From Steromphala cineraria (lineage: Eukaryota > Mollusca > Gastropoda > Trochida > Trochidae): a DNA stretch of 64,000 bases. A program made the position numbers and the translations under genes. The notes beneath the pieces were generated by a model. The model was not told where the DNA came from and ran no database searches. It saw only the letters and a program-made list of their open reading frames with translations. Positions 43,041 to 54,847 of the stretch are shown piece by piece. The stretch covers positions 59,784,987-59,848,986 of the forward strand of contig OU744726.1 of NCBI GenBank assembly GCA_916613615.1, given 5' to 3'. Within the stretch, counting starts at the first letter, position 1. Every line of letters begins with the position of its first letter.

Positions 43041-43854
43041 CCCTACATTCGAAACCAGTCATGGTTTGACCTTTTGAGCAGAACGATTTTAAAGCCGATT
43101 AAAAGACAAAACAAAGCGGAGTGTTTTGATAGTCAATTATAAATCCTTAAGAAATACACCGACCGAAGCACGTGGGTCACGCCTAACGCATCGCTCTGAA
43201 TCTTAATCAGAGGTTTTACAAAGTTGTTTATCAAAACATGATCATGAATTAGTTATTGTTATGAAAACACATCAAACTATCACATTGAAAACATGTTACT
43301 TGAAATTGATCATAAGAGCCCGCTTCAAATTGGCTTCGATGAATCTTTCTTTCATGTTGCCGCAGTAGAAAATTAGGAATAACTGACACTAATACCTCAC
43401 ACAGTAAATCAATGATTGTTTGTTTTTGCTATTGATCTAAATTAATCAAATTGGTTTAAAATTGTCGATCTGGCTTTTCTTCTTTAAATTACATTTTAAA
43501 ACGAATCAAGATATCCAGGTAAATGTTTTAAAACATTTAGGAAACTTCACATAAAAAAGGACACTAGCAATCGGATTGGTTAATGTTATTCCTTATGTTT
43601 TAATAGTATTTTGTTAAAAGAAAAACGAGTTTTTTGAAAAAATATCTTTTTTGTTAATGCAAACTCGAGTTAAATGTGAAATATACATTCTTAATGAAAT
43701 ATCCACATCAAATGTGTTTTATCGAAAACTGTGGTTGTTGATAATTTCGCATAATGTTAGTTTTGCTGCCATAATTATTGAAAGTGCTTTTACATATCGC
43801 ATTTTAACCGCTGTATTTTACCCCTGTTGTACAAATGGTGAGACTTAAATAAAC
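43041..43854. other. 5' flank of homeobox gene
   Basis: No gene recognised. The last 60 bases before the microsatellite (ACAAATGGTGAGACTTAAATAAAC) resemble a LINE or SINE 3' end with a simple-repeat tail, but no body was found. Confidence 0.4.
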
Positions 43855-44014
43855 TGTATTGTATTGTATTGTATTGTATTGTATTGTATTGTATTGTATT
43901 GTATTGTATTGTATTGTATTGTATTGTATTGTATTGTATTGTATTGTATTGTATTGTATTGTATTGTATTGTATTGTATTGTATTGTATTGTATTGTATT
44001 CATTGTATTGTATT
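43855..44014 (+). repeat. (TGTAT)n microsatellite
   Basis: Twenty-nine perfect GTATT units (43856-44000), then a CATT interruption and two more. Both strands give long artefactual ORFs. Confidence 0.98.
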
Positions 44015-45140
44015 CGTTAATTGCCACAAACTTAAAATGTAAACCGCCATGCAAAAGGAGACGCATAATATAGTTTGTTTAAAGTTACTTAATATCTAAA
44101 AGACCTGTGATGTATTAAGTTATTGCACGTTTTCAATAACACAAATTTGCAGTAGTTTGAATAAAATCATTATTGTCTTGTTATGGTTTTTTATATTTTA
44201 TTTAATCTTTTATCTGTTTAGTTTAAGGTAGGTAGGGGTTAGAAATAGATTTACACTAACATGACCACTACCATTCTAAAATGGTTATCAATATGATTTT
44301 CACATAAGATATGTCTTGTCTATGATGAACATTTGTGTTATATTAAAATTTATTTTGAAAATAAAATAAAATTTCCTTTTTTGAAATACAAATTAAAAAC
44401 ACTTTAAAGTATTCTTTGAAAGATGATTAATGACTACGACATAAAAAAATCTAAATATCTGTGATTAAAAATCTTACAAAAGATAAATTCAACTGAAGTG
44501 TGTACTTTCTTTCATCTGTCTGTATACAAGAAAAAATAATATGTAATTATTGTTTCCATAAAGTTATCTTTGGTGTTAATCCGGCACTTGGTATGCCACA
44601 TTTTCTGTTGTAAAACACTTTCGTTCTTTGAGATAAAACAATTCTATATATCATTTATTTTGCAATTGGTATATCCACTAAATTGTATAATCATTATCAC
44701 ATTGAAGTGACATGCTATTCCTAATGACATATCTAAAGGTTACAAACTCGAAAGTGATTACATAAAAAAGCAGATAATTGAAGACACCCTCTATGCATTA
44801 TATCATCTTATCTTATCTATCACAGTGTGTTGAGACCAAGAAATGAAATATACTCGAATAACAAAAGAAATGTTAACTGGAGAGAATTAAAGTGATCATT
44901 ACGCATTACAGGTGTAAAATGATTGCTCGAGTATACAAACTGTTGACATAATCTGTTTGTTTAGAGACAATGCATCAATCGCATTATAACACGCCCCCAT
45001 CACTGACATAACGACTGCTAATAGTTGTTCATTGCAAATGATGGAAGTAAATTACTTATGTGGCATAAAGGATTTGATGTTATTTAATTTTCAAGTTCAT
45101 ACTTTATTATTTTGAATATTTCGTCTGTTAACGTTACACT
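44015..45140. other. intergenic, nothing recognised
   Basis: AT-rich; no supported feature. Confidence 0.5.
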
Positions 45141-45144
45141 TTAA

Positions 45145-45497
45145 AGGGGCAGAAGCACGTTTTTTGACAATTTTATATTTTAAAATTTTGTTAAAAATGT
45201 AAGGTAATGCTAAATGTATTATTTTGACAGTGTCAAAAATCTCATTACACTAATCAATCATCCAAAGTCAGAGGACAAAGTATGAAGATTCACATAAAAT
45301 CCATTGGCGGCCATTTTGTGTGAACCCCCTTAATTCATTTTGTGTAAGAAAAAGGAATCGCATGGCTAAACTTTACGTTATATATTTGAATCATTACTTC
45401 TCCATTTAGTTGAAATACATTGTCTTTCAATTGGAACCATTAATTTTCATTTTCACCTTTCACCTTATAATCCCTCTAAAAACGTGCTTCTGCCCCT
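45145..45497 (+). mobile_element. TTAA-flanked MITE, family A copy 6
   Basis: 353 bp, forward, TTAA at 45141-45144 and 45498-45501; ends AGGGGCAGAAGCACG and CGTGCTTCTGCCCCT (a matched A change in both ends). Confidence 0.88.
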
Positions 45498-45607
45498 TTA
45501 AGTATAATTGTTTTACAGTAGCGTACCTGTACTAATTATATAGATATTCGTCATATCAATACAAGAATAATTAAGTCTGTTCATAAATGTATATTGCTAA
45601 GCAGACG

Positions 45608-45809
45608 ACTCCTGTGAGAGGCAAGTTGGAATGACAATAATGTAGAGGAATATATGGATGACAAATTCTTTGTTCATTGTATGCGACGTTTCCACACAGA
45701 TTCTTGTGACGTTCTCAAGCAGAGCACGAGAGAACGACACAAGAACCTGTATCGAAACGTCGCATACAATGAACAAAGAAGTTGTCATCAAGATATTCCT
45801 CTGCATTAT
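45608..45809. mobile_element. hairpin element with 11-bp target duplication
   Basis: A long stem-loop: a perfect 27-bp stem (45666-45692 with 45754-45780, TTCTTTGTTCATTGTATGCG..) extends imperfectly out to about 45640 and 45809. Direct repeats CTAAGCAGACG flank it (45597-45607, 45810-45820). No coding capacity. Confidence 0.7.
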
Positions 45810-46712
45810 CTAAGCAGACGCTTCATCTGAAAGTTGGTTTAAACAAATTTTTATTTAAAAAAATGAAACAAAGTTTGCGAACAAGCTATAATGGCTTATT
45901 TGAACGCAGCTCTTATACATGATATATAAAACTGGACACAAATACAAGTAAATGTGAAACATCGTAAGCTAAGAAAACAATGTGTAAATGTTAACATGTA
46001 GGTACGAAATGATGGACTAACCCACAAGTACTAGAAACAGGTTTATTAACATGTTATCAAGCAACATGGTATCCGGAGAGACATGAAAACTATTTTTTTA
46101 GACATTAATAATTCGGATAAAATGTTATTTGGACTTACAAGGATATTCTTAAAACATGATAAATTTGGGTAAAGTGTACGAGAGACACAAAAATAGAGTC
46201 ATGGGCTCTGTAGCTCATCAGACTTTTGATGGAAATAGGTTTTTGAGGTTGTGACCCCTGTGACCCCATTTGGGGTCATGGGGTCACAACATCTACAATT
46301 TTGAATCCCCTATTGCCAAGGAGTCTGCACATTAAATTTCAACTCTTTAGAGTTATTGGTTCTGGAGAAGAAGTCGTAAAAGTGAGCCCTTCCGGTGACG
46401 TCACGATGGCTGGACGTATGTTTTCACTGTGCCGAAAGCCGATGTGATTTTTTTATCAAAATACAAGGAAAACCTGGGGTATTTCTGATTGATACTACTA
46501 CTGATGTAATTAATACTGATTACTTATCCCCAAATTGACGCTTTAGTTCACTGATGGTGTAAATTTTTGTCGATGATGACTGATTAACTTTGAAGTCCTC
46601 ACACCCACGATAGTGTCAGCGACGGACATGTTGGATATCGAGTCAAACATTTTCATTTATTCATAAACTTGTGCCCTATCATATTCTAAACTATTCTAAA
46701 CTAACATGCTTT

Positions 46713-47629
46713 ATGGAGAATACACCTTCACAAAGCAAACGTAACCGAGAAGACGTGTTTACACCTCCTTCGGACTCGGAAACAGAAAATAAACGTTTGT
46801 GCTGTGTATCTCCAGTTGCTGATTTTGAGTTGAACAGTAGTGTTAACAGTGTTAACTCATCAGATATGGACAACCAGGAGGAAGCTGTTGCTCACGGTCA
46901 GTCTGAAACCAGTGATTTCATGAAACAACTTATCACAGCACTACAAAGTAATGACATTTTGTCCCTAATTGGAGCCGCTGTAAGCAAATCCGTCATTCCT
47001 ACATTTCGACAAGAGATCGCTCAGCTAGTGGAAAGAAATAATGAACTAGAAACTAAAGTTGCTGATCTCGAAAATAAAATCGATGAAAAGGATGAAGAAA
47101 TTGCTGATCTTGAAATAAAAGTCGATAGAAGCGAGCAATATTCCAGAAGGAACAATGTTAGGGTGACAGGTATTCCTGAAACACAGGGAGAAGATACGGA
47201 TAAGTTAATAGTTGAGCTTTCCGCGACAATTGGGGTTAATCTGTCCCTAAAGGACATCGACATTAGTCACAGAGTACTCCACCCTCTCCACAGACCCAGG
47301 CTAGACCTATCATCGTAATGTTCGTCAGCAATGCTTCCAAACGTTCCCTTCTCTCCCAGAGGTCGAAGCTCAAGGAAACTAACGCTGGGTCGTCAAGAAT
47401 ATATATAAATGAGGACCTCACTAAAACTCGAACTAAACTAGCACAAGATGCAAGAATGTTGGTGAAGGAGAAACGGGTGGAGTCGTCCTGGGTGACTGGG
47501 GGAGTCGTCCTCATTAAGATGAAGGAGGGAGGCCTAAGGAAGGTTTCTAACATCAGACAGCTACGGGATGTCTGTGAAGAAACTAGATTGTTGTTGAGGC
47601 TCAACAAGAGCCAGGCAAACACTCAATGA
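46713..47629 (+). pseudogene. LINE ORF1-like protein, one frameshift
   Basis: MENTPSQSKRNREDVFTPPS.. opens a Ser/Asp-rich segment. A coiled coil (NNELETKVADLENKIDEKDE, about 47035-47130) and SEQYSRRNNVRVTGIPETQG follow. After a frameshift at about 47285-47300 come ARPIIVMFVS and RIYINEDLTKTRTKLAQDAR. This coiled-coil plus RRNNVRVTGIPE/IYINEDLT layout is that of LINE ORF1 RNA-binding proteins and the related baculovirus-FP-like domain. ATG 46713 is the first in-frame Met. Confidence 0.75.
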
Positions 47630-48299
47630 ACAGTTCTGATTTGAAGGAATATTCATAATCATATTATAATGGAAAATAAAGTTGCAATTATGGATTGAAA
47701 AAGTGAAATGTGTTCAAAGAAGTGTTGAGTCTAATGGTGATTCATGTAACGACAGTATTCCTGGATATTCCGAATAGGATGTGATATATTGTGATTATTG
47801 GAATATAAAAAGTGTCACATCACTTTCACGTGAGTATCAAATTGAACAATATATACTATAGTCATTACCAGATATAGTTCTGGTAAGACCTATAAGCAGT
47901 TATGAAGAGTGTAATAAGTATAGTTAGTACATGCTCTACAATCAATCATCTGCTGCAGTAATATGTTCCTTTGGAATGCAATGAACAATGTGAAGTGAAC
48001 ATTTGAACACATGCTATGTTAAATTGTCTACAATGGCATTTGAGTAAATTGCTTGTGACAACACTTGATGACAAACTGTTCAGTTTGCACAATCACACTC
48101 ACAATATTAGGTGTTTGAAGAAGTTTGAAACATTGAACCCATTTATATTTTTGCGAAGCATTTATGTGTTTACATATAATCGTATCATGAACAGTGATTC
48201 TTGATAGTTTGTTTGGGTGTACACTGGGTGTCTTTTCAATTTCATTTATATACTTATTTTCATATAATAAGGAAGTTTTCCTTCTTAAGTTGAAACAAA
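47630..48299 (+). other. LINE spacer, nothing recognised
   Basis: AT-rich sequence after ORF1; no ORF or repeat recognised. Confidence 0.4.
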
Positions 48300-48437
48300 T
48301 TTGCTTTAAGTTAGATATGGTCCGAAAAGTCTCCATTAGTTTGGCACGAGGGACTTGTCTTAGGCCGTTAGGCCGTGGACGAGTCCCTCGTGCTAAACTC
48401 ATGGAGACTTTGAGGACCATATCTAACTTAAAGCAAA
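48300..48437. repeat. 56-bp inverted repeat hairpin
   Basis: Arms 48300-48355 and 48382-48437 are near-perfect inverse copies (TTTGCTTTAAGTTAGATATG / CATATCTAACTTAAAGCAAA; GGCACGAGGGACT / AGTCCCTCGTGC) around a 26-bp loop with a doubled TTAGGCCG/CCGTGG. Long translations on both strands are palindrome artefacts. Confidence 0.85.
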
Positions 48438-49116
48438 GTCACTGTCAACTATTGGAGTTCGAGTGTTTAAAGGGTTTGAAAACTGATGTCCCTATCGCTC
48501 AAACTCAACTCTCCGTGTTAAACTATTGGAGGGCTATCCTGCTTTGTAAACCTTAACTGCACGTGCATCATCGCATTTCACGATTACACGATTACAACAT
48601 GGTTAGCGAAGACGATCAACTTTTCATTACACAAAACAGTTTTCAATGTAGTGTATGATATCGGTATGTTATATACACTTTGCTCTGCGGGTTAACGACA
48701 AACACCGGAACCTGCGGGTCGACCCAAACACAGTTTACGATTGTCTCAGTCAGACTGAAACGTTTGAAGGTAATTCATTAAAAATATTTCGTACAAAGAT
48801 TTGATTAATTGAAATAACTTTACAATAATCATCAACGTAAAACTTCATTTAATGTTTAATCAGTTTATCAATCTTACGTGAAAAGAGTAGTTTTGACAGA
48901 ACTTCAGTTGATCAATATTCAAAGATATACAAAAATAGTTATCATATCTTAAATGAAAGCTATAAAGTTGAATTTTCCTTTGCAGTTTCTTGTGTCTTTG
49001 GATAAAATATTAACGCATTGTTGAATTGCTCCAATTTTCACCTCGATGTTGTACTATCGATAGCTGATTATTTATGAGTTGAATTGAACTAAAAGAATTG
49101 ACTTTAAATCCTATAG
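48438..49116 (+). other. LINE spacer with possible 5' exon
   Basis: A splice donor TTTGAAG|gtaatt at 48769/48770 ends an open stretch from ATG 48655 (38 codons, MISVCYIHFALRVNDKHRNL..). Its phase does not match the best frame of the next candidate exon, so its role is open. Confidence 0.2.
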
Positions 49117-49238
49117 ATTCCTGAAGTACACAACGGATATTCGAAACAGAGGAAAATTCACAAAGAAGGCAATAACAATCCGGAAACAAAACAACCAGAG
49201 AGGAGTCTACAGCTCAAGGAAAAGTACATGTTACTCGG
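49117..49238 (+). CDS. candidate exon of a small Cys-rich gene
   Basis: Bounded by acceptor ATCCTATAG and donor ACTCGG|gtaaat. In the frame that continues into the next candidate exon it reads FLKYTTDIRNRGKFTKKAIT..SSRKSTCYSG, basic and with one Cys. No start codon in frame, so an upstream exon would be needed. A second frame is also open, so coding status is uncertain. Confidence 0.25.
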
Positions 49239-49737
49239 GTAAATTTATTTCATGGTTCAGTTTTACCGTAGTCCTATATTATGAGGTCCTGCTCTACCTC
49301 TGGAAAAGGACTTCCAACCACAATCTTGATTCATGTTGCTGGTTTACATGATATATATTTTATGATACGGCAAGATGTTGTTTGCTCCAACCTTTCATTG
49401 TATTAATCCATACCGGAAGTGATTAATAATTAATCTGCAAAAAAGTATGCAGATTACACATTCATAAATATACCATGTGGTCATTTGTTAATCGGGGTTT
49501 TTGCATTTTGTTTTATTTACTAGCTATGACCAAATACATTACTATTTATATAATTGCGAAGTTTTTGATTGAAAAAGAAGTTGGATATCCATTAAAATCT
49601 TGTACTTTACATCTGCTTTCTGTTTTTTGTAACCACTCTAAATATGGAATGGATCACTTTAAATGTTGAAGATATGTTTGTTTTGGAAATCATAGTTCCT
49701 TTAAAGTTATATTCTTAAAAATATCGTTTCTTTACAG

Positions 49738-49916
49738 GCCTCTTTCTGAAATGTGACAATTCAGTATGTAAAGAAGGATGTATAGAGAAAATCTTCAGAG
49801 ATGGAGGACCGTGTCAGCGAAGGACTAGATGCCCATGTACACCCCCCACTAACACAACAGATGACGTACCAGCTCTGACGTCGTCATGCAATACCACGAT
49901 GAAAAGGAATATGTAA
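49738..49916 (+). CDS. candidate terminal exon, Cys-rich peptide
   Basis: Acceptor GTTTCTTTACAG, phase 1 as required by 49238, stop TAA at 49914-49916. A poly(A) signal AATAAA lies at 49962-49967. It encodes CDNSVCKEGC..GGPCQRRTRCPC, giving cysteine spacing C-x4-C-x3-C-x10-C-x5-C-x-C. That CxxxC..CxC pattern is what CSalpha-beta defensin-like peptides show, but no signal peptide is visible and the family is unproven. Confidence 0.3.
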
Positions 49917-49984
49917 CTTGATTTGGACGATTGATGGAACCATTGTGAAAATGTCATCCTAAATAAATGTTTGACCTGTGTTTT

Positions 49985-51329
49985 GTTCTCTTCGTCTCTT
50001 CGTCTCAGATGAACATGGTATGAAATTAATCTTTTGAAATTAAACAACGGTTGCGTTTTGGCGATGAACTCACAACTGCGACACACAGTACTATTGGAGG
50101 TTGAACATTAGTTAGAAACTAATGGAGGGGAAACAGACAATACATAACTTATTGGAGACAACCATAAAATCATATCCTGACGCAAAAAAACTAATGTTTA
50201 CACAACTTTGTTTTAAGTAATATTACTTTAACTTATTCTTGGTTACATCACTCACGGGGTTTTGGAGGTAACGATGTACACTTAGTACAGTTTTTTTTTC
50301 AAATGAGCGTGTCAATTGCTTTTGCTGGGGATTATTTCTAGTTTAGACTAAACCAGGTTTTTGTTCTAGTTTTATCTTATCAGAATACCAGGCTCAAATC
50401 CAGTACTTTACTGTTACAACTAACATTTCACGTACTTATTCACTTGTGCATTCGATGAATACTTCATGTATTAAGATTTGTAATAGGAATGAAGCGTTGC
50501 AATTTTGTTGAACAATTAAGACACTGATTGCAATTACCGAATCTGTTTAAATATTTTGCATTCGGTTGAAATAGACTGACTTTATATAATTATCCATCTA
50601 AAGGCAGTATTTAGGATTCATAAGCATTATGTCCAATGACAACCAGTATGTCATAGAATACTTTAAATAAAACATATCGCAAGCAAGTCAAAACGTGGAA
50701 TACTTATGCTAAACACAAAATTTACTTACAGTATTATTCTGGCCAGGTATCCAAATCCAACACAGGTAGCTAGCGTGGAGATCACTGTACAGGTAGTCAG
50801 TGATACACGTGCATTTCGAGCGCCTTATGCTACGCACCCATAGCGTTAAAACGAAGCAGGTAAACTTATTGTTTTATATTCGGAAAATGTCAGTCTAAAA
50901 AATTACATCTTCTCTACCTCTATTTAAGTGTAAGTTAATGAATATTTACTAATGTTTATCTTAAACAATTATCCCACAGTTTTCTTTGTATTTTTTTTTT
51001 CAATTTGAGAACTAATGTGTTCTGTTTTTGTCTTTTTCATGTTTTGGTTTTCAAATGTTTTTGTTTATGTTAAAAATGTGTCTGTCTGCCATAGTAACAC
51101 AAGTGATTTGGATGTTGTTGTTGAATGCCTATTTGATTATGAACGACCTAGACCCACTGCCTGTTTATTTGATTTTATGAATTTTGATGTCGGTTGAGTT
51201 ATCACAGTATAGACAGGCGGTGGGGTGGGTCTTTTTGCTGCAGTATTTCATTCCAAACAGTCCGCTAAATTTACTCTTTACATACATTTTTTCAAATTCC
51301 GTTGTTTATATAGTACCTGTGTTTCAATT
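49985..51329 (+). other. LINE spacer / ORF2 leader
   Basis: No recognised gene. From about 51015 the ORF2 leader is largely open but has stops before the Met at 51330. Confidence 0.4.
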
Positions 51330-54300
51330 ATGCTTTCCCTATTGATATTATGTTGTGGAGATGTTCAGCCTAACCCAGGACCAAAATGTCTTAACGATTT
51401 AAGAATTGTTCATTTGAACATACGAAGTCTTAAAGATAAATTAGATATTATAAGAATTGAACTCGGTTGTTATGACGTAATATGTCTGACAGAAACATGG
51501 CTAACTTTCGAAACTGACAATATAGATATAAAAATCCCGGGCTTCCAATTACCTTATCGTAAAGACAGACCAACTCGTGGCGGTGGTGTAGCGGTTTATG
51601 TGAGAGACACTATATGTGCATCGATTATATCTGATTTAGACATAGTCGGGCTTGAGGCGATATGGGTACAAATCAAATGCAAAACCAGAAACTATCTGAT
51701 CGGAACATTTTATCGCGCCGACAGAAGTTCTGAATATTGGAATTTGATTGATGAATCAATAGGCAATGCTATTGATCATAACATGCATACTATAATAACC
51801 GGTGATTTTAATATTGACAATCTCAACAAACAACATCCAAAGATAGAATATTTAGAAAGTAATTACGGTCTTCGACAGATCATTACCAATGCTACTCGAA
51901 TTACTTAAAGTAGTAAAACCTTGATTGATTTGATATTTGTTTCTCATTTCGATGATGTTAAAGAGTCGGGTGTACTAGATCCAATATGCAGTGACCATTG
52001 TCCAGTGTATGTTAACATAGCAGAAATCATGAAAAACACTAATTCATTCAAAAGGAAAATCTACGATTATTCTTCAGCAGATACTGATGGCATGAATAAC
52101 AATATTAAAGAAATAAACTCAGACACGATCTTCTCTCAAGGCAATGTAGATGACTTCACTGAAAAATTTACATCAATTCTGATAAATATTATTGATAAAT
52201 CCATCCCGTTAAAATAGTAACCATAAGAACTAAAGATCCTGTATGGATGAATAAAGAAATCCGATCTCTCATAAGAAAACGTAATCGAATACACAAGATT
52301 GCAAAAACGCGAAACCGTCCCAATGACTGGGCTAAGTTCAGATTACTCCGTAATAGGGTCATATCTGGTGTCAGAAACGCGAAACGTTTATATGATGCTA
52401 AAATCGATGAAACTCTTAACACCACTCATGGTACTAAAATGTGGTGGCGAATAGTTAAACAGTTTATGAAATTAAATGAGTCGGCTTCGTCTTTTCCCTC
52501 TATTATCTCAAATAACGTGGTTTACGATAATGAACAAGATATTGCTAATGTATTAAATACATTTTTCTCGGAACAATCTAAAGTTGCTAAACAAAACGCG
52601 GACCTGCCCGATTTTGAGCCTCCTGAAATCGACAACGTGTTATCAACTGTAACGATTAGTAATGACGACGTTCGTGACATCCTATTGAGTCTTGATACAT
52701 CAAAATCAACTGGACCAGATGGCATTGGAAATAAAGTTTTGAAGGAAACCGCACCTTATTTAACCTCGCTGTTAGCTAAGTTATTTAATATTTCGCTACA
52801 AGAAAAGACTTTTCCCTCACTCTGGAAAATAGCGTCCGTCATTCCACTCCATAAGAAAGGTGATGTGCACGACTGTTCAAACTACAGACCTGTCGCACTA
52901 ACGAGCTGTGTTGCTAAGGTTTTCGAAAAATGCGTTTTTAAGTATGTTTTTAATTTCTTCAGGGATAACAGTATCTTAACTAATTTACAATCTGGCTTCA
53001 TGCCTGGCGACTCCACGGTCAATCAGTTAACATATCTTTATAATTTCATATCGAAGGCAGTGGACCAAGGTAAGGAAATTAGAGCAGTATTCTGTGATAT
53101 TAGTAAAGCATTCGATAAAGTTTGGCATAAGGGTATCATTCACAAGCTTCTAGAATGGTTTCAGAGTTACCTGGATGGTAGAGAGCAGAAAGTATCAATA
53201 AATGGTTATAGTTCAAGTTTTAGCAACGTAGAAGCGGGTGTACCCAAGGGCTCAGTGTTGGGCCCCCTTTTGTTCATTATTTATATTAATGATATTGTTG
53301 AAGGCATAAACAGTAACATTCGCCTTTTTGCCGATGATACATCCATATATGTTATTATAGACGATCATTTTATGGCTGCTGCAACTATAAATAGTGATTT
53401 AGAAAAAATTGCAAACTGGGCTAGAAAATGGCAAGTTAGTTTCAATCCTAGTAAGACCGAGAGTATGATATTTAGTAGAAAAACGCAAAACTACGTCAAA
53501 CCGATCTTATCAATGAACGGCGCGCCTGTAAAAGAAGTTGAAGAGCACAAACATTTAGGTTTAACACTTCAAAGCGATTGTTCTTGGAAACAACATATAC
53601 ATGAAATGATAAAGAAAATAAGACCTAGGATCAATTGTTTTAGAAGTTTGAAATACCGTTTATCTCGTAAAACACTAGACACTCTGTACAAATCTTTCAT
53701 CCACCCACTCTTTGATTATGGTTGTCAGATATGGGATAACTGTACTATTGAACAAGCAAATGTGCTGGAAAATCCTAACTTGGATGCATTGAGAACGATT
53801 TGTGGTGCAGTTCGAGGCACCAGTCATGACAAATTATACAGTGAAACTAATTATACCACATTGAAAATTCGAAGGTATCGCTTTAAACTCATTAGTTTTT
53901 ATAAAATGTACTACGGTATGGCTCTGGACTATTTAAACGAACTTGTACCAGGTACAGTATCGAAACTAAGTAACTATAACCTAAGAAACGGTGCTTCCAT
54001 CCAATCAATCAACTGTAGGACGCATAGATATTCTCTTTCTTTTTTTACCTAGCGTCATTGATTCATGGAACTCTTTACCCATCGCAGTTAAGAATGCCCG
54101 ATCGGTAACCCAATTTAAAACGATGATCAGCCCAGCTGTATCTCCAAGTAACTTTGATTCAAATTTAGGAACTCGCTTTTGTCAAATAATTCATTGCCGC
54201 CTCAAGCTCGGATGTAGTGATCTGAATGCAGACAAATATAACCGACACATATCTGAAATATCCAGGTGTCTTTGTGGCCATTTTAATGAAGACGCCCTTC

Positions 54301-54476
54301 ACTACCTGTTTGTTTGTCGCAACTACCATAACCTAAGATCAAATATGTATTTCTATACACAAGGATATAATTTGAAAACAGTATTGTACGGAAATGAATC
54401 TTTAGATAACAGAACAAACAACAATATCCTCAGATCCTTACATCAATTCATTAGTAAAAGTAATCGCTTTTTATGA
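51330..54476 (+). pseudogene. LINE ORF2: 2A-like leader, APE endonuclease, RT
   Basis: MLSLLILCCGDVQPNPGP puts a hydrophobic leader and a 2A-like motif at the N-terminus. The APE endonuclease follows: VHLNIRSLKDKLDII, ICLTETWL, RGGGVAVYV, GTFYRAD, GDFNID, LIDLIF, SDHCPV. Then comes the RT: CSNYRPVALTSCVAKVFEK, AVFCDISKAFDKVW, AGVPKGSVLGPLLFIIYIND, catalytic LFADDTSIY near 53320. The C-terminal zinc-knuckle-like CLCGHFNEDALHYLFVC is at about 54270. Breaks: TAA at 51906-51908, a frameshift near 52205-52213, and a frameshift in a T-run near 54035-54045. Otherwise well preserved. Confidence 0.88.
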
Positions 54477-54847
54477 GCTCTTACTAATCTGTTCACTAGT
54501 AATATTTGTTAAATATAAAATATCATCTTTACTGCAGCATATCATATCATCATATCATAGGCATCTCCAACAACATTATTCTTTAACATAAACTGATTCG
54601 ACTATAAAGATGGTTTTATAAATTATATTTTTCTAATTGTATTGTATATAATGTCCAGCTTTCTCTGTTGTATTTAGGAGCGGTGTTCAAATAAGCCTTG
54701 TGGCTTGTTCACCAATCCATATTTCATTTTATGAAATAAAAATATGTTTAAACCAAGTCGTAAAAGTGAAAAGTTTACGGATGGACGGACGCCGGAGGCC
54801 ATGCCATGCCATAAGCCCATCGGGTCTTTCAGACCTGATGAGCTAAA

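Larger units (their letters stand above)
46386..54754 (+). mobile_element. 8.37-kb LINE insertion, apparently full length
   Basis: Flanked by identical 15-bp target duplications AAGTCGTAAAAGTGA (46371-46385, 54755-54769). The 5' end has a CRE TGACGTCA (46396-46403), then ORF1 (46713-47629) and ORF2 (51330-54476). The 3' end has a short stem-loop (AAGCCTTGTGGCTT) and TCACCAATCC..ATAAA..GTTTAAACC, matched by the LINE ending near 63407. APE endonuclease plus this RT type suggests the CR1/L2/Jockey group. The 3.7-kb ORF1-ORF2 spacer is unusually long and may hold another insertion. Confidence 0.75.
46196..54844 (-). mobile_element. AGCTCATC element, copy 3, split by a LINE
   Basis: The reversed 3' end (GGCTCTGTAGCTCATCAG) with one tandem unit is at 46196-46385. 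The remainder (TTTACGG..CCATAAGCCCATCGGG..GATGAGCT) is at 54770-54844. The two parts join perfectly if the intervening LINE and one 15-bp repeat are removed. Confidence 0.8.

Noticed and set aside
43845..44073. ORFs of about 70 codons on both strands
   Set aside because: They are translations of the (TGTAT)n microsatellite.
47021..47622. Minus-strand ORFs opposite the LINE ORF1
   Set aside because: Antisense shadows of the ORF1 coiled coil and RNA-binding region.
48028..48556. ORFs of 120-130 codons on both strands with the shared LARGT motif
   Set aside because: Both derive from the two arms of the 48300-48437 palindrome.
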